From Chinchilla lanigera (Eukaryota; Chordata; Mammalia; Rodentia; Chinchillidae), in assembly GCF_000276665.1 (NCBI RefSeq), contig NW_004955404.1, forward strand, positions 31,683,819 to 31,747,818: a stretch of 64,000 nt of DNA. Reading direction: 5' to 3'. The translations under genes were made by a program, and so were the position numbers. The notes below the pieces were generated by a model. It saw only the letters and a list, made by a program, of their open reading frames with translations. It did no database searches and was not told the DNA's origin. Below, piece after piece: positions 10,765 to 21,499 of this stretch (position 1 is its first letter; each line of letters opens with the position of its first letter).

Positions 10765-11090
10765 TGTTACAGTTTAGATCTAAAATGGTCCTGAAGGCCC
10801 CATGTGTTTGGAAGGTGATTGGATTATAGGACATTATAGCTGACTTGCTGTTAGGAGGTGGGGGTCTGGGCAAGAGAAGCCAGTAACTGTGGGTAGGACA
10901 TGGGAGGGTGTATCTGCCTTTGAAGTTCCTTTTTTGAGGTTCTGCTTCCTGGCTACGATGAGGGGAGCAGCTGTTGTCTGACCAGCGCTTCTATGCTGTT
11001 TCCACTTGGATCTAGCCAACCATGCATGTCCTGAAACTTCTAAAAACAGCCAAAAGAAACATCTTCTCCTTTAAGTTTTGAACATTGAAT
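10765..11090 (+). mobile_element. MaLR-like LTR, sense, 3' boundary uncertain
   Basis: Starts TGTTACAGTTTAGATC, the usual opening of MaLR/MLT-type LTRs, and continues with GGTGATTGGATTATAGGAC and AGGAGGTGGGG, typical interior words. The end is not clear. TTCA at 11195 followed by CCTTT would match the CCTTT at 10760-10764 and could mark the true edge, but this may be chance. Confidence 0.65.
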
Positions 11091-12769
11091 ATTGTGACCC
11101 CTGGATGAAGAAGTGACTAAAATGCCTTTGTATGAAAAAATAACTGGACATGTGGAGTAACACTTTGTACCTTGCAAAAGCACCCTAGTGCTTCACCTTT
11201 TATCACAGGTATGTGTACGATATGTACTACGTATAATTTAAATCATATATACTATACTGTGGTATATGTATCATACTGAATATACTATAGTACATGATAT
11301 AAATGTAATAGGGTTGTTGCACTGAATCATCCAGAAGCATTATATAGACTATGCTGTGGATGGTGCTCTCTGGAGTTTTACAACATATGTAGCAACTGTT
11401 AAACTGTATTACACACAATATAGTATACATATACACATCCTGAGAACTGAGGCCATGCATATCTTGCAATTTATGGTCTATTTTAAATAATTTTACTATT
11501 CTGTCTTTGGAATAATTTTATAATTCCAAGACTTTTTTTGTATGGGAAAATTATTTTATTGTTCATTATCGGAAATTCCCAAAAGATACTCTCAAGTTTT
11601 TTGATAGACAATTTTTATCCCTAGAACTCTTCAAACTGTTTACCTTACTGTTAAGAACAACCTTAAACTATTATAGCATGATCATCACCCAGTCTTAATA
11701 AGCGCCATCTAGAAATACATGCCTTAAACCAAACTTCCTTCTGAGAGACAAAAGTGAAGCTCTATGAGTTGATGTTTTCCTTTAGCACAGTAGATGATAA
11801 ACTTAGCTCTGTCCTAACAAGTTCTGTTGGTGACATCTTGAAGCCACCTGGCTTACAATAACAGTATCTATTCTACACAAATTTACTTTATAACATGCAT
11901 GCTTTTAATTTTTTCCTTGTTCCTTTATTTAATATCTAATTTCTATTTTTTCCTCATTTCCTTATGCTCTCTCATTCAGATCTCTCAGTAATTCTAATTA
12001 TTTTTATCCTAGTTAGTGGGTCCTTGATATATAATTAATGTTGATCTTCCTAGATACCAATAGTATAATGGAGAAAAAAATTGATTTGCCAACAGTGTAG
12101 TGCAGAAAAAATGGATTAAACTAAATATTTTATTTACTATCATGTAGGTCAGGGCTATTAAGACCTCTGCACTAAAATGAAGTATCCCTGAAATCTCATA
12201 AATATGAGAACTAGAGTTCTCTGAAATGAAATTAACGATCTTCATTATCATCTCCAACGTCATTTTAAGCAGAGTACCTTCTGGATCCAAAAGCTTAGAC
12301 TGTGATCTAATTGAATGTATTTGCATAGTTAAAGAAAGATCAGGTTAATCCAGGAAAGGATTGGCTAGTCTTAGCTAGAAGGAAGAAAGTGAAGCAGGTT
12401 TTGGCAGGTCCAACAGGAGGGAACCTTTGCCAAGACCCTTGGCAAGACGATCCTATTGTTAAGATGAATTTGGGGAGCACTGGTTGTCAGAATCCATGTG
12501 TTCTGGCCGTTCTGACAAGTCTGTTCTCATTGTGAGGCTGATGTGTCATGTTGGACAGCTGCCCTAAGCATCCAAATCATTGTATTCCCCCTTGTTTAAA
12601 GTCTGTGTCCTCAAGGTGTCCTTCTATTTATATTTTAGCTTTTTTTTGTCATACACAAATGCAAGAGTAGTTATACAAATAAAAATATTCAAGTTCCTGC
12701 CACAGTTGTGTTTTTCGATATAAATGAAAAGCAAGATCCCAAATGTTCTAACTGTGGTATAATATATGC
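11091..12769. other. Intergenic, AT-rich, no gene
   Basis: 11210-11310 is very AT-rich with many TATAC/GTATA words and weak dyads. The minus-strand CTCF core-like word sits at 11702-11712. From about 12600 the sequence may already belong to the L1 remnant that follows. No coding signal. Confidence 0.5.
11702..11715 (-). promoter_or_regulatory. CTCF core-like motif
   Basis: On the minus strand this reads TTTCTAGATGGCGC. The 11-bp core CTAGATGGCGC fits the CTCF consensus exactly, but the preceding CCA does not. A weaker candidate than the one at 39,835. Confidence 0.4.
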
Positions 12770-13014
12770 AACGTAAAATTTGTATCTTAACCATTTGAAA
12801 CATACAGCTCAGTACCATTAACTACTTCACACTGTTGTGTAGCCATCACCACCACCCACCCACACAGCTCTTTTCATCTTGCAGAACTGAAGCTCTGCAC
12901 CCATTAAACAGTAACCTCCCATGCCTCCCTGCCCTGGCTTCAGCCCCTGGTAATCCCCATTCTACTTCTGTCTCTACACATTTGTCTACGGGGTATAAGT
13001 GGAAGCGTACAGTA

Positions 13015-13056
<42 letters not shown>

Positions 13057-13345
13057 CCAATTTGTCCTTGAAACATAGCATAATGCTTTTATGGTTCACT
13101 CATGTGGTAGGAGGTGTCAGAATTTCCTTCCTTTTTTAATTTGTAATAATATTTCACCACATGCATATTTACAATATTTTGCTTTTTAATTCTTCTGTAG
13201 ATAGATACTTGGGTTTCTTCCACTTTGTGAATAATGCTACTGTGAACTTGGCTATACAGATACATCAGTCTTAGGAGCTAGGCTTTTGTGATTTCACCCA
13301 TGAAGAATGAACCTGTGGCTTGTGTGCTGATGAAATCAAATTGCT
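12770..13345 (-). mobile_element. Old L1 3'-end remnant, antisense
   Basis: Resembles the reverse complement of the L1M 3' end: ACATACAGCTCAGTACCATT, GTAGCCATCACCACCACCCA, CAGAATTTCCTTCC, AATAATGCTACTGTGAAC in order. A GT microsatellite has grown inside it at 13020-13055. It is a dead fragment without an intact open frame. Confidence 0.85.
13020..13055 (+). repeat. (TG)n microsatellite
   Basis: 36 bp of uninterrupted TG repeat inside the L1 remnant. It creates spurious Val/Cys and His/Thr open frames on the two strands. Confidence 0.97.
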
Positions 13346-14011
13346 GAGCCTTCAAGACCCCGAAGTGGAACAAATGCACCATGGAGAGGGATGCTTTTTT
13401 GGTGAACTATTGTTATTACCATTTTATGGCATTACATGGAAAGAACCTTAGGATGTGCAAGTCTGATGCTGGGCAGATTAGTTTTCTCAATAACACTGCT
13501 CAAAAACACGGGAGAAGACTTTTTTGTCCAAGAGATATTAAAATGTTGCTAATAGTTAGGTTTTCTTTTGTAAAGTGAAATTCTAATTGGGCTGACATCT
13601 TTTCCCTTCTCAAATGGAGTTAGTTTGCAAATCTCACTCCTTAAAGTTATTGTTATTCATTCTATAAAGTTGTTAAACTTTATGGAACATGTTATTTAGA
13701 AATAAGCACTGCAGGTAAAGGAGATCTTATATTCTCTGTAAGATATGTCTCAGAAATAAGGTGTTTCAGAACATCTCCTATGCTGACTTTCACCAAGTTG
13801 GGTGTATCCAGCTTTCTTTGTACATCTACATTCTGTTTTGTCTGGCAGATAATTACTCTGTTGCAGTCCTCTCTGCTAATTTAGCCTTCCTATAGTAAAT
13901 TAGGTAGTTATGGGGAGAAACCACCATTCTCGGTTTTAAGTCTATTAAAGCTTATGTAATTAGTGCGTTCATTAGTACTTTAATAGTACTTACATTTAAA
14001 ATCACAGTGCA
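13346..14011. other. Intergenic, no gene
   Basis: No repeat or coding signal recognised apart from the target-site copy at 13998-14011 that borders the next SINE. Confidence 0.5.
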
Positions 14012-14118
14012 GGGGCTGGGGATTTAGCTCAGCGGCAAAAGCGCCTGCCTGGCAAGCTCAAGGTCATGAGTTCGGTTCCCGGTACCGGAAAAAAACCAAA
14101 AAAAAAAAAAAAAAAAAA
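14012..14118 (+). repeat. ID SINE, sense, with 14-bp target duplication
   Basis: Full ID element from GGGGCTGGGGATTTAGCTCA to GGTACCGG and a long A tail. It is flanked by the perfect 14-bp repeat AAAATCACAGTGCA at 13998-14011 and 14119-14132. A one-base A insertion lies between the A and B boxes (GGCAAAAGCGCC). Recent insertion. Confidence 0.96.
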
Positions 14119-14132
14119 AAAATCACAGTGCA

Positions 14133-14654
14133 AATCAAGGAAGGCGGTACAATGACCCGAGTGAGTTCATAGGCTTGATTTGCTTTCCATTTCTCCCAGA
14201 GCTAAACTTATGGTCAGCTTCACACACCTGTGGATAAACCATCTCAAATATTCAAAGAATCACTCGAAAGAAGGCATTTCACATGCTGTGTGAAAAGGCT
14301 ATGAGATTTGATACAAGGACAAATGTGAGAAATACACTTGCTTGAAGTCGTATTTTCCATTTCTCTGTTCTCCCTGTGATGGACTAAGTGGGTAAAAGAG
14401 TTACTAAGAGCAGAGGCCTTTACCTTGAGGGTACTTTCACAATCAAAAGCCCTTCCTGTGTGGTGGAGTAGCCCATTGTTGGAAGGACCGTGTGAAGGGG
14501 TGATGGCCATGCCCTGATTTACCGTGCAGGTTAACTTTTCCTGCGACTGGCCCAGTCAGAAAGTGTGATCAAACTCTTGTGCTCTTTTAGGCATTTTATT
14601 CAACTAGCTCATTTGCGTCCGAGCTTATTTGTGTACATGGCAAGTTACAGGGTG
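14133..14654. other. Intergenic, no gene
   Basis: Unique sequence as far as I can tell. A short minus-strand frame at 14244-14510 has no recognisable feature. Confidence 0.5.
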
Positions 14655-15135
14655 GCACTAGCTTCTTTGTTTTTAATGAGTACATGTTTGCAATAGGTAA
14701 TGATTATATTCCTCATGAGGAGTTTGTACTTGTACATAACACAACTTAATTCCTTGCCTTCCCTTCCCCCTCCCTCCTGTCTCTCTTTCCTCTCTTTGTC
14801 CTCCTTCCCTCTTGCAGGATCTACCTCCCTAATTCCTAGTACCTGTCTTTTATTTTGCTCTTTATTTGTAGTTTGGGTCACTCATATAAGAGAAAACACA
14901 TGATATTTAAACTTTTGCCTGATTTATTTCATTTATGGTCTCAAGGTACATCCATTTTCCTACAAATGGCTCATATTTATCTTTCTTTATGAGAGAGTAG
15001 TATTCCATTGTGTATCAATACTACCTATTCTTTATCCACTTATCTGTTGATAGATAGAGGCTGTTTCCAAGATTTAGCTATTAAGAATTGTGCTGCCAGA
15101 AACATGGATATGTATGTACCATTGCATTTTTTACA
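14655..15135 (-). mobile_element. L1 3' end, antisense
   Basis: Reverse complement of an L1 3' region. TGATTATATTCCTCATGAGG and a C/T-rich tract correspond to the 3' UTR. GAGTAGTATTCCATTGTGTA and AGCTATTAAGAATTGTGCTG correspond to the end of ORF2. The same subfamily recurs at 21,190 (sense), 32,492 and 50,845 (antisense). Confidence 0.85.
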
Positions 15136-18100
15136 TCGATAGCTGTATGAATTGTTGGTAGCATCTAAGGGACCTAGCTCCTATCTGGAACATGGAAGAC
15201 TCAGACTGCTGTGGCTCCACCTAGTTATATGCTTTCTGTGATGGTTAATTATTCTAAACCCCCACATATATTACATGATGCACATGGAAGGAGAATTCTG
15301 GTTTTGCTTTTAATCTGTGATAATCTACCTTTGTGTCAGAGCTTGCCTTTACTTTTTAAAAAATACCATACAACTAATGAGCCAAGTAAATATTTGTACC
15401 CGTCTGTTTTCTTCCTAAGTAATACAAGTCAAGCTGAAACAGTAGAGTTACCCTGGTCTCCTTTTTGTTGTTGCTGTTTATAGTTGAACAGTCATTTCCC
15501 CACTCATTCTTGACGCTGGTACCTGGTGACTGTGTTATTTATGGTCTTGCCTTTTTTGTTGGAGTATTGGCGAGAGAAGAAGAATACAGTATTCCTTCTA
15601 ATTTAACCAGTAGAGCCGTACACCCTGGCTCCGACTAGATATGATTACCACTATAGGAAAGGAAACAGACCTACAGTATTTTGGTTTAATGGACTGATGG
15701 AGGAGAAATGAAGTCAGGAAAACATTCTGAACACTTCTATTCTGGATGGAGCACAAATCAAGGCTATCATCATGATTTCAGATGTTTATGTTTGACTGAA
15801 AGAAACTTATGTAACTGTACTGAGTTGGAGAGTTTGAATCTATTTAGGAAGGGCTTCTAGGGCCATGTGAAATGTATGACGGGAAATAAATTTTGCTTTA
15901 CTCTGAGGAACAATGTAGAGAGAAGACCATCCATTTAGAATGAAAGATTCCTGAGATTAGAACTATGCTGAGCATGGCTGCATATTGACCAGCGGGGTGG
16001 ATGATTTGGTGAGCTGGTGGAATAAATCTGAACATTTTGGAACACCAGTATTTAATAAAGCAACTAAAGAATACTAATAGGAAGCTCCAAGCTTTTTGCT
16101 CTTGCGATGACCTAGACCTTCTAGGGAAAGGGCTTTTTATTGGAAGAATAAAAGATGAAAGATGACTCATTGTGGATATATATTTTGTGTTACAATTTAA
16201 ATGAGAGTGATATAAAATCACTTTTTAGATGTGCTTTGTTTTCGGATGCCTATTCCCCTTTAATGCTAAGCTGTAGCATCTCTTCTGATTTTGAGGCACT
16301 GACTCTGTCAGATTAACATATGCCTTGTGCAATCTAAGACTAGTGCTACAGAACTTAATCTTGGAGGTGGTACATTATTTTGTATTGTTAATTTCACTTA
16401 TTAGGGCTTTGACTTAGAGGAAGAAACACAAAGTGTGGGTGCCGACTCATCTCAAGCATGTCTGAAATTTGCATCATTTAATTCGCTTCAATGCATACAA
16501 CATTTACTGAATATCTGATGTGTGCACTGTACTTACTAAATGAGAGAACACAGATACATATCTGCACTTCAGCTGGGTGAATACCTATTGAGATATGTTT
16601 CAAGCTTTCTTATTACATAAGTAAAAAAAAAATTAAAAAAAAAAAACCCAGAAAACAAAACAAAAAAACCCAATTAGCTGTGTCCAGATTAGCAGGCAGG
16701 AAGGCAATGGGAAAGAAAGTACCTCTTAACTGAGACTTGAAGAGTTAGAAAAGGATCCACAGGAAGCAGAGATGTGAGTGGGCATGGAGTGGGTGGCGGG
16801 CATATAAAGGAAAGCACACATCAGAGACCATTAGCCAGGCTTTGATACTCCGTGGTGGGCTGTGCATTTTTAAAAATGTTGTACATCTCTTACATTTGGC
16901 TTCCCAAATACATGATATCAAGAAAGATAGTAATCAAACATGAGACTTATGCATTCCACACATTCTTCTTCTAATATAAACATAGTTACCAGCAGGGGTG
17001 ACTTACTGTGAAGCTAATGTTAGAGTTCCTTATTTGCATGAGATCCTTCCAAGATTCTCTGTCTAATTCTCCATTAATACTTTCATATTGTTCCTTTTGA
17101 AGGGACAACAAATTATGCAAAATTCAGATCCCACCAAACTTGAGTCTGTTCCTAGCTACAATTTACTCTACTGTGTATCAGTTGGTCCAATCAGGAATCA
17201 CAAACCATAAAGCAGTTTGAAAAAGAATACTGAGTTAAATGATTTACCAATCAAAAAAGGGAACTGAAGTCATGGGGACTGGCTCTTGAGCAGTGTGAAG
17301 AACTTTAGAGTGTGCAGGAATAGTGGGTGCACAGGGGTCAAAAAGAGAACCCAAAGAAGGAATAGGTTTGGAAACCTTGTCCTGCACTCCAAATTCCCAT
17401 GTATGCCATGTATGTGCAGATGCCAGACCAGTAACACTTCACCGAGAAGCTGTCTAAGAGAGTGTGGAGGAAAGCCAGGCATTGGGGGTGCCATTTTCTG
17501 CTGGCCAACTGGTGCCACAGGAGCCAGGTGCTAGAGAAGCAGTCTGCGCTGTCATGCATGGGTGCCATGGAGGCTGCACCAGTTGCAGACACCTACACGG
17601 AGAGCACCAGGGAAACAAGCAGAGGGCAGAACTCCTTCTGGCACCCTCTACTGACAAAGTACAAACTTCATCATTTTTCCAGCTACAAGGGAGAAATATA
17701 GGATCCAGCTTCCTTACGGCAGAACAAAGGATAAATAGTAGATGTGGGTCTCTGAGGTGGTGCATTGATAACTGGCATGTAGTTTCTACAGGGACGTCAT
17801 ATTATCTCACGTAGTTCTTACAAGAACTCTGTCTATTCAAATTGAGTATTGGCCTAGAGGCATTGGTTGCAAGTCTAAATAATTTCTGAATGCTTCTGAC
17901 AAAGCTCAGTGTTTGGACGTTGGCAGGAAAACGATCTTCTGACATGTTTCCCACAAGACTCTGACAGTCCCCTCAAAGGGACTGTAAGGAGGGCAGCCTC
18001 AGGGCTCAGCAATAATTTCATCTTTCCAATAACTTCTCAGTAATTCCCCTTTATATCTACAACAGAGACTGGCACTTGTTTTTCTGTTTTGCACCCCCCC

Positions 18101-19627
18101 CCCCAGACATACATTAGGAATGTGGCTGTTGAGGATTTAATTAAAGTATTCCAATTTTATTTGGGTTTAACCTTTCAACTGTGACCATCAAAATACTTTT
18201 AATCTACCACTTTCTTCTCCAGGGTTTGTCATTAATCGGCCTGATGATTTGTAACTTGTTTTCCCTTTAGTGCCTGTGACTGAGTCATGAATGGAAAAAT
18301 ATAATTTTGGAACAAGTTTGCATCTAGCTTTTAAACAGTCTTCAAAGTATACTGGGTAGGGATTTATTAAGTCAGAGATTGGTATATGGAGTGTTATTTC
18401 TGAGCTTTCCACTAGATGACACTGTTGTTTCAATGTATTGATATCGATCCTTTCCTTCGAATGGACTTCACAAACTAGCGGGCTATCTGAAGAAATAATG
18501 TCGATCACCATCTGCTTCCAGGTAAAATAGCATATATATATATATATATGCCTTCAAGGCCCTTTGTAACATCCCTAAAATTTAATTCTCTTTATTGGCA
18601 AGAAATTAGTTCATACAAATCTATATTTTTAGTATTGTTGTTTAAAAACTTTTTTTGTGTTCTTAATGGAGATGAAGAAAAATAGAACATCTTCTTATAT
18701 ATAAAAGCTTTTCAAAAACAGATCAAGAGAAAATTGCTTTTCAGTTTTTTTAAGGTAAAATTAATATGATTTCTTTTAACTCTTCACATTTCTTTACTAG
18801 CCTCTGACCTAATATTTAATGATTTTTAGAATCAACCTTAGAATTCTGGACTCCATCTCTTCGAAAGACTTTAGATTTTGTTCACCGTCATCCACTCCTT
18901 AGTTTCCCAAAGTGTCAGCAACGTGACTTACCAACAGGTTCTCGGGTTCTCAGGCACAAAGTGATGCTAGTGTTGGCTTAAATTGCGGCCACTTCATGCT
19001 GAGGTGGGTGAGGAGGTTGACTGGACAGGTACCCTCACCTCTCGCTTGTGCCGGGCAAGCCGTCTCTGAATGTACCACGTGCTTTTCCGCTTTGGGACTT
19101 TGCTGTTGTTATTCCCTCTAATGGGGATATTCAAAAACTCCGTTCCCATGCTCTTTCCTCCTGCCTAGTTTCAGGTTAAACATCACATTCTCAGAAGTAA
19201 CCCCGAACCCACAACCATCTCATTGTCACGCAAACCAGATCACGCACCGCGTGGTAATGTCCGTTGGCGCCTTGTGCTCCTCTTTTGTAGAATTTTGCGC
19301 ACATTTGTTTAATGTCTGTTTTACCCCACCAGCCATGACTAAGAGGTAAGACCTGTTTAATTTACGTACACGACCCCAACACAGTAGACCTTCAGCAATT
19401 CTATTTCATCCAACTACTCCACTTATTTTGTTTATTTATTTTTCTTTTCAGGAGAGGTGATGATTGCTGGTAAGGTAATTGTCAGGAATCAAGAGATAGA
19501 CAGAATTTTGTCTCATATACAGGGAGAGAGGTATCTTTAGCTGTCTGCTACAAAAGGAAAGGCTAGACTTTGACTCTTTACTACGAGCAATTATCTAACA
19601 GTATTGATAGCTGTTTGTTATTTGTTC
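15136..19627. other. Intergenic, no gene
   Basis: Mostly unique-looking sequence. Contains an A-rich patch (16621-16672), a C11 run (18094-18104), an AT run (18532-18549), and a CTCF-like word with one mismatch at 18409-18422. Overlapping short frames at 17270-17814 on both strands look like noise from a locally balanced base composition. Confidence 0.5.
18409..18422 (+). promoter_or_regulatory. CTCF-like motif, one mismatch
   Basis: CCACTAGATGACAC fits the 14-bp CTCF core at 13 positions. The mismatch (GAC for GGC) falls in the most constrained part, so binding is doubtful. Confidence 0.3.
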
Positions 19628-19803
19628 CTTTTTTTCAGTACTAGGGTTTGAGCCCAGGGCTCATCAGTCTATATCCTCAGATTTTTTTACTTTTTTGAGA
19701 TGGTCTTGTTAAATTTCCCAGGCTGGCCTTGAACCTTGCGATGTGCCTGCCTCCGCCCCCTGTATAGTGGGATTACAAGCATGCTGTAAGGCACTGTACC
19801 TGT
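19628..19803 (-). repeat. B4 SINE, antisense
   Basis: Antisense ID-like half (TACTAGGGTTTGAGCCCAGG) followed by a B1-like half (GAGATGGTCTTGTTAAATTT, CAGGCTGGCCTTGAACCTTG, GGGATTACAAGCATG). Confidence 0.87.
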
Positions 19804-20049
19804 CTATTGATGGTTTTTTTACAGGAAGAAATGATATAATCAGATGGTTATAATTTATTAGGGATGTTGAATGGCTCAGGAGGACCAAAAATATTTGTGC
19901 TGGTAATTGTAGCCACAATCTTGACATTAAGCCTGTTCTTCCTTTGTCATTTCTTGTCTAGCTGTGATTTTTGAAGTTACTTTGGAAGCTCTGCAGGCCC
20001 ATGGGGATAAAGACAGTGAAGACGACAATCACAGTTTAAAAGATCTAAC
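19804..20049. other. Intergenic, no gene
   Basis: No recognisable element. The open frame at 19964 runs into the MIR that follows and is not a gene. Confidence 0.45.
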
Positions 20050-20460
20050 ACTTGTTGAGTACTTGTTGCATACCAGGCACAGGACTGATCACTTTACCAG
20101 CACTGTCACCACAGCCTGGAGCATATTTAGCAGTCATTTTAAAAGCCTCCTTGTGAAGTGCTGCTAGGCCCAGCCTTCAGAGTTTCTGATTCTTCAGCAG
20201 GTGTGGTGGCCGTGGCTGTGGGGAGTGGATACTTTTTGTTTATCTCACCTATCTTGGGTAATACTGATGCTGCTAGCTCAGGTGACAATCATAACATTTG
20301 CATCCCTGAATGTCAAGACAAGTGTAAACGATAAATTCTGCTGTTAGCTCCTCTTTAGAGGGAAGGAAATGGAAGCTTGGGGAGTAACTAACTTGTTTAG
20401 ATCTAGGCACATAGTTGGCAAATGGCAGAACTATCAAACTAAGTTCAGAGAATTTAAAAG
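20050..20460 (-). repeat. MIR SINE, antisense, interrupted
   Basis: Two parts of one antisense MIR. 20050-20120 (TTGTTGAGTACTTG, ACCAGGCACAGGACTG) matches the 3' end. 20345-20455 (GAAGGAAATGGAAGCTTGGG, GTTGGCAAATGGCAGA) matches the core. About 220 nt between them include text like a MER5-type hAT relic (CAGAGTTTCTGATTC at about 20180), probably a later insertion. Confidence 0.65.
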
Positions 20461-20499
20461 TTAATTTTAACCCACAAAGGAATGGTTCTTAAATATTGT

Positions 20500-20650
20500 G
20501 TATATCAGGATCAGTAGGAGAACTTGTTAAAAATTGAGGCACCTAATGATCTACCCCACAATCCAATCTAGTATGGGGTGCACTGCTGCTGAGCAAGCGT
20601 CTCGGGGGATTTCAATGCACAACAGTTTTGAGGATGAATGCATTTGGCCA
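20500..20650 (+). mobile_element. MER5-like hAT relic
   Basis: ATATCAGGATCAGTAGGAGA followed by ACTTGTTAAAAATTGAGGCAC and a 3' half with GCTGCTGAGC follow the order of MER5A-type non-autonomous hAT elements. Highly diverged. Confidence 0.55.
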
Positions 20651-20984
20651 CACAGTTTTTAATCTCTTGGGAGAGAAGAACATTGCTGACATCTGCTCCC
20701 ACCCTGAGTGGATCTGATTTCCCTCACTGGGGAATGACCTGACTGGGGAGTTAGGGTTTTTATAAACATTCCTCAGATCATTCTCATATGCAGCATGAGA
20801 AGTGGGAGAATCACTGCACTAAGATTCTGTCTCTTGAACTTGACTTCTCATTTCTGTAAAACGCTTGAAAGTAAACTCACTGCACAAAAGAGATTAAAGC
20901 TAGAAAGGACTCAATGATAACCTTTATTAAAGAGAAGTTCCGAAGATAGAAGGTTGGGGTTTTTTTCTTTTTTTGGTCATTTAC

Positions 20985-21150
20985 TGACTTTGATAACCTT
21001 GAATGAGTCACCAAAAATGTTCTGAGCCACAGTTTCCCCATGTCAAATGAGAAGAGTGATGAAAATATGTATTCTCCTAAGGCAGAACATGTTGTGAAAA
21101 TTAAATGAGATTATAAGACCTATGAACTCTTGAATACTAAACAAATATGG
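20985..21150 (+). repeat. MIR SINE, sense
   Basis: ACTTTGATAACCTTGAATGA, GAGCCACAGTTTCCCCATGT and AAAATTAAATGAGATTATA follow the MIR core and 3' part in the right order and spacing. Confidence 0.75.
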
Positions 21151-21189
21151 GGATTATTTTTCTCCCATAATTAACTGGGTCCAAAAGTT

Positions 21190-21405
21190 TAAAGAGCAAA
21201 ATAAAAGATATAGGAAATAGGGAGATAGGTCTTTTGCCAATGGGAAGGGGATGAAGAGAGGAAATGTGGGAGCAGGGAGAGGAAGGGGAAGTGGGAGGAA
21301 TTAAGATGTACTATGGACATATACAACTCCCCATGATGAATGTAATTATTATGTTCTGCAAACATATAGTAGTAAAAATGTAATAAATCAAAGACAAGAC
21401 AAAAA
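21190..21405 (+). mobile_element. L1 3' UTR fragment, sense
   Basis: Purine-rich tract (GGGAGAGGAAGGGGAAG) then TACTATGGACATATACAACT and CATGATGAATGTAATTATTA. The latter is the reverse complement of the L1 end seen at 14,700, so both are from one subfamily. Ends in an A-rich stretch near 21,400. Confidence 0.7.
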
Positions 21406-21437
21406 CCCAAAAGAGACTTCTCATAAAGAATCTATCC

Positions 21438-21486
21438 CCTTCCCGGTACCGGAGAAAAACCAAAAACAAAACAAAAACAAAAACAA
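21438..21486 (+). repeat. 5'-truncated ID SINE with target duplication
   Basis: Only the last part of the ID consensus (CCCGGTACCGG) and its A-rich tail of AAAAAC units remain. It is flanked by the perfect 13-bp repeat AAAGAATCTATCC at 21425-21437 and 21487-21499. The truncation therefore occurred on insertion and is not later decay. Confidence 0.93.
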
Positions 21487-21499
21487 AAAGAATCTATCC

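Noticed and set aside
12835..13076. Open frames with Val-Cys or His-Thr tails
   Set aside because: Read through an L1 remnant and its TG microsatellite.
14012..14090. tRNA-like gene with A and B boxes
   Set aside because: It is the body of an ID SINE with target duplication and A tail, not a functional tRNA; the same holds for the other ID copies.
17641..17654. CTCF site on the minus strand
   Set aside because: Two mismatches including the constrained GGC.
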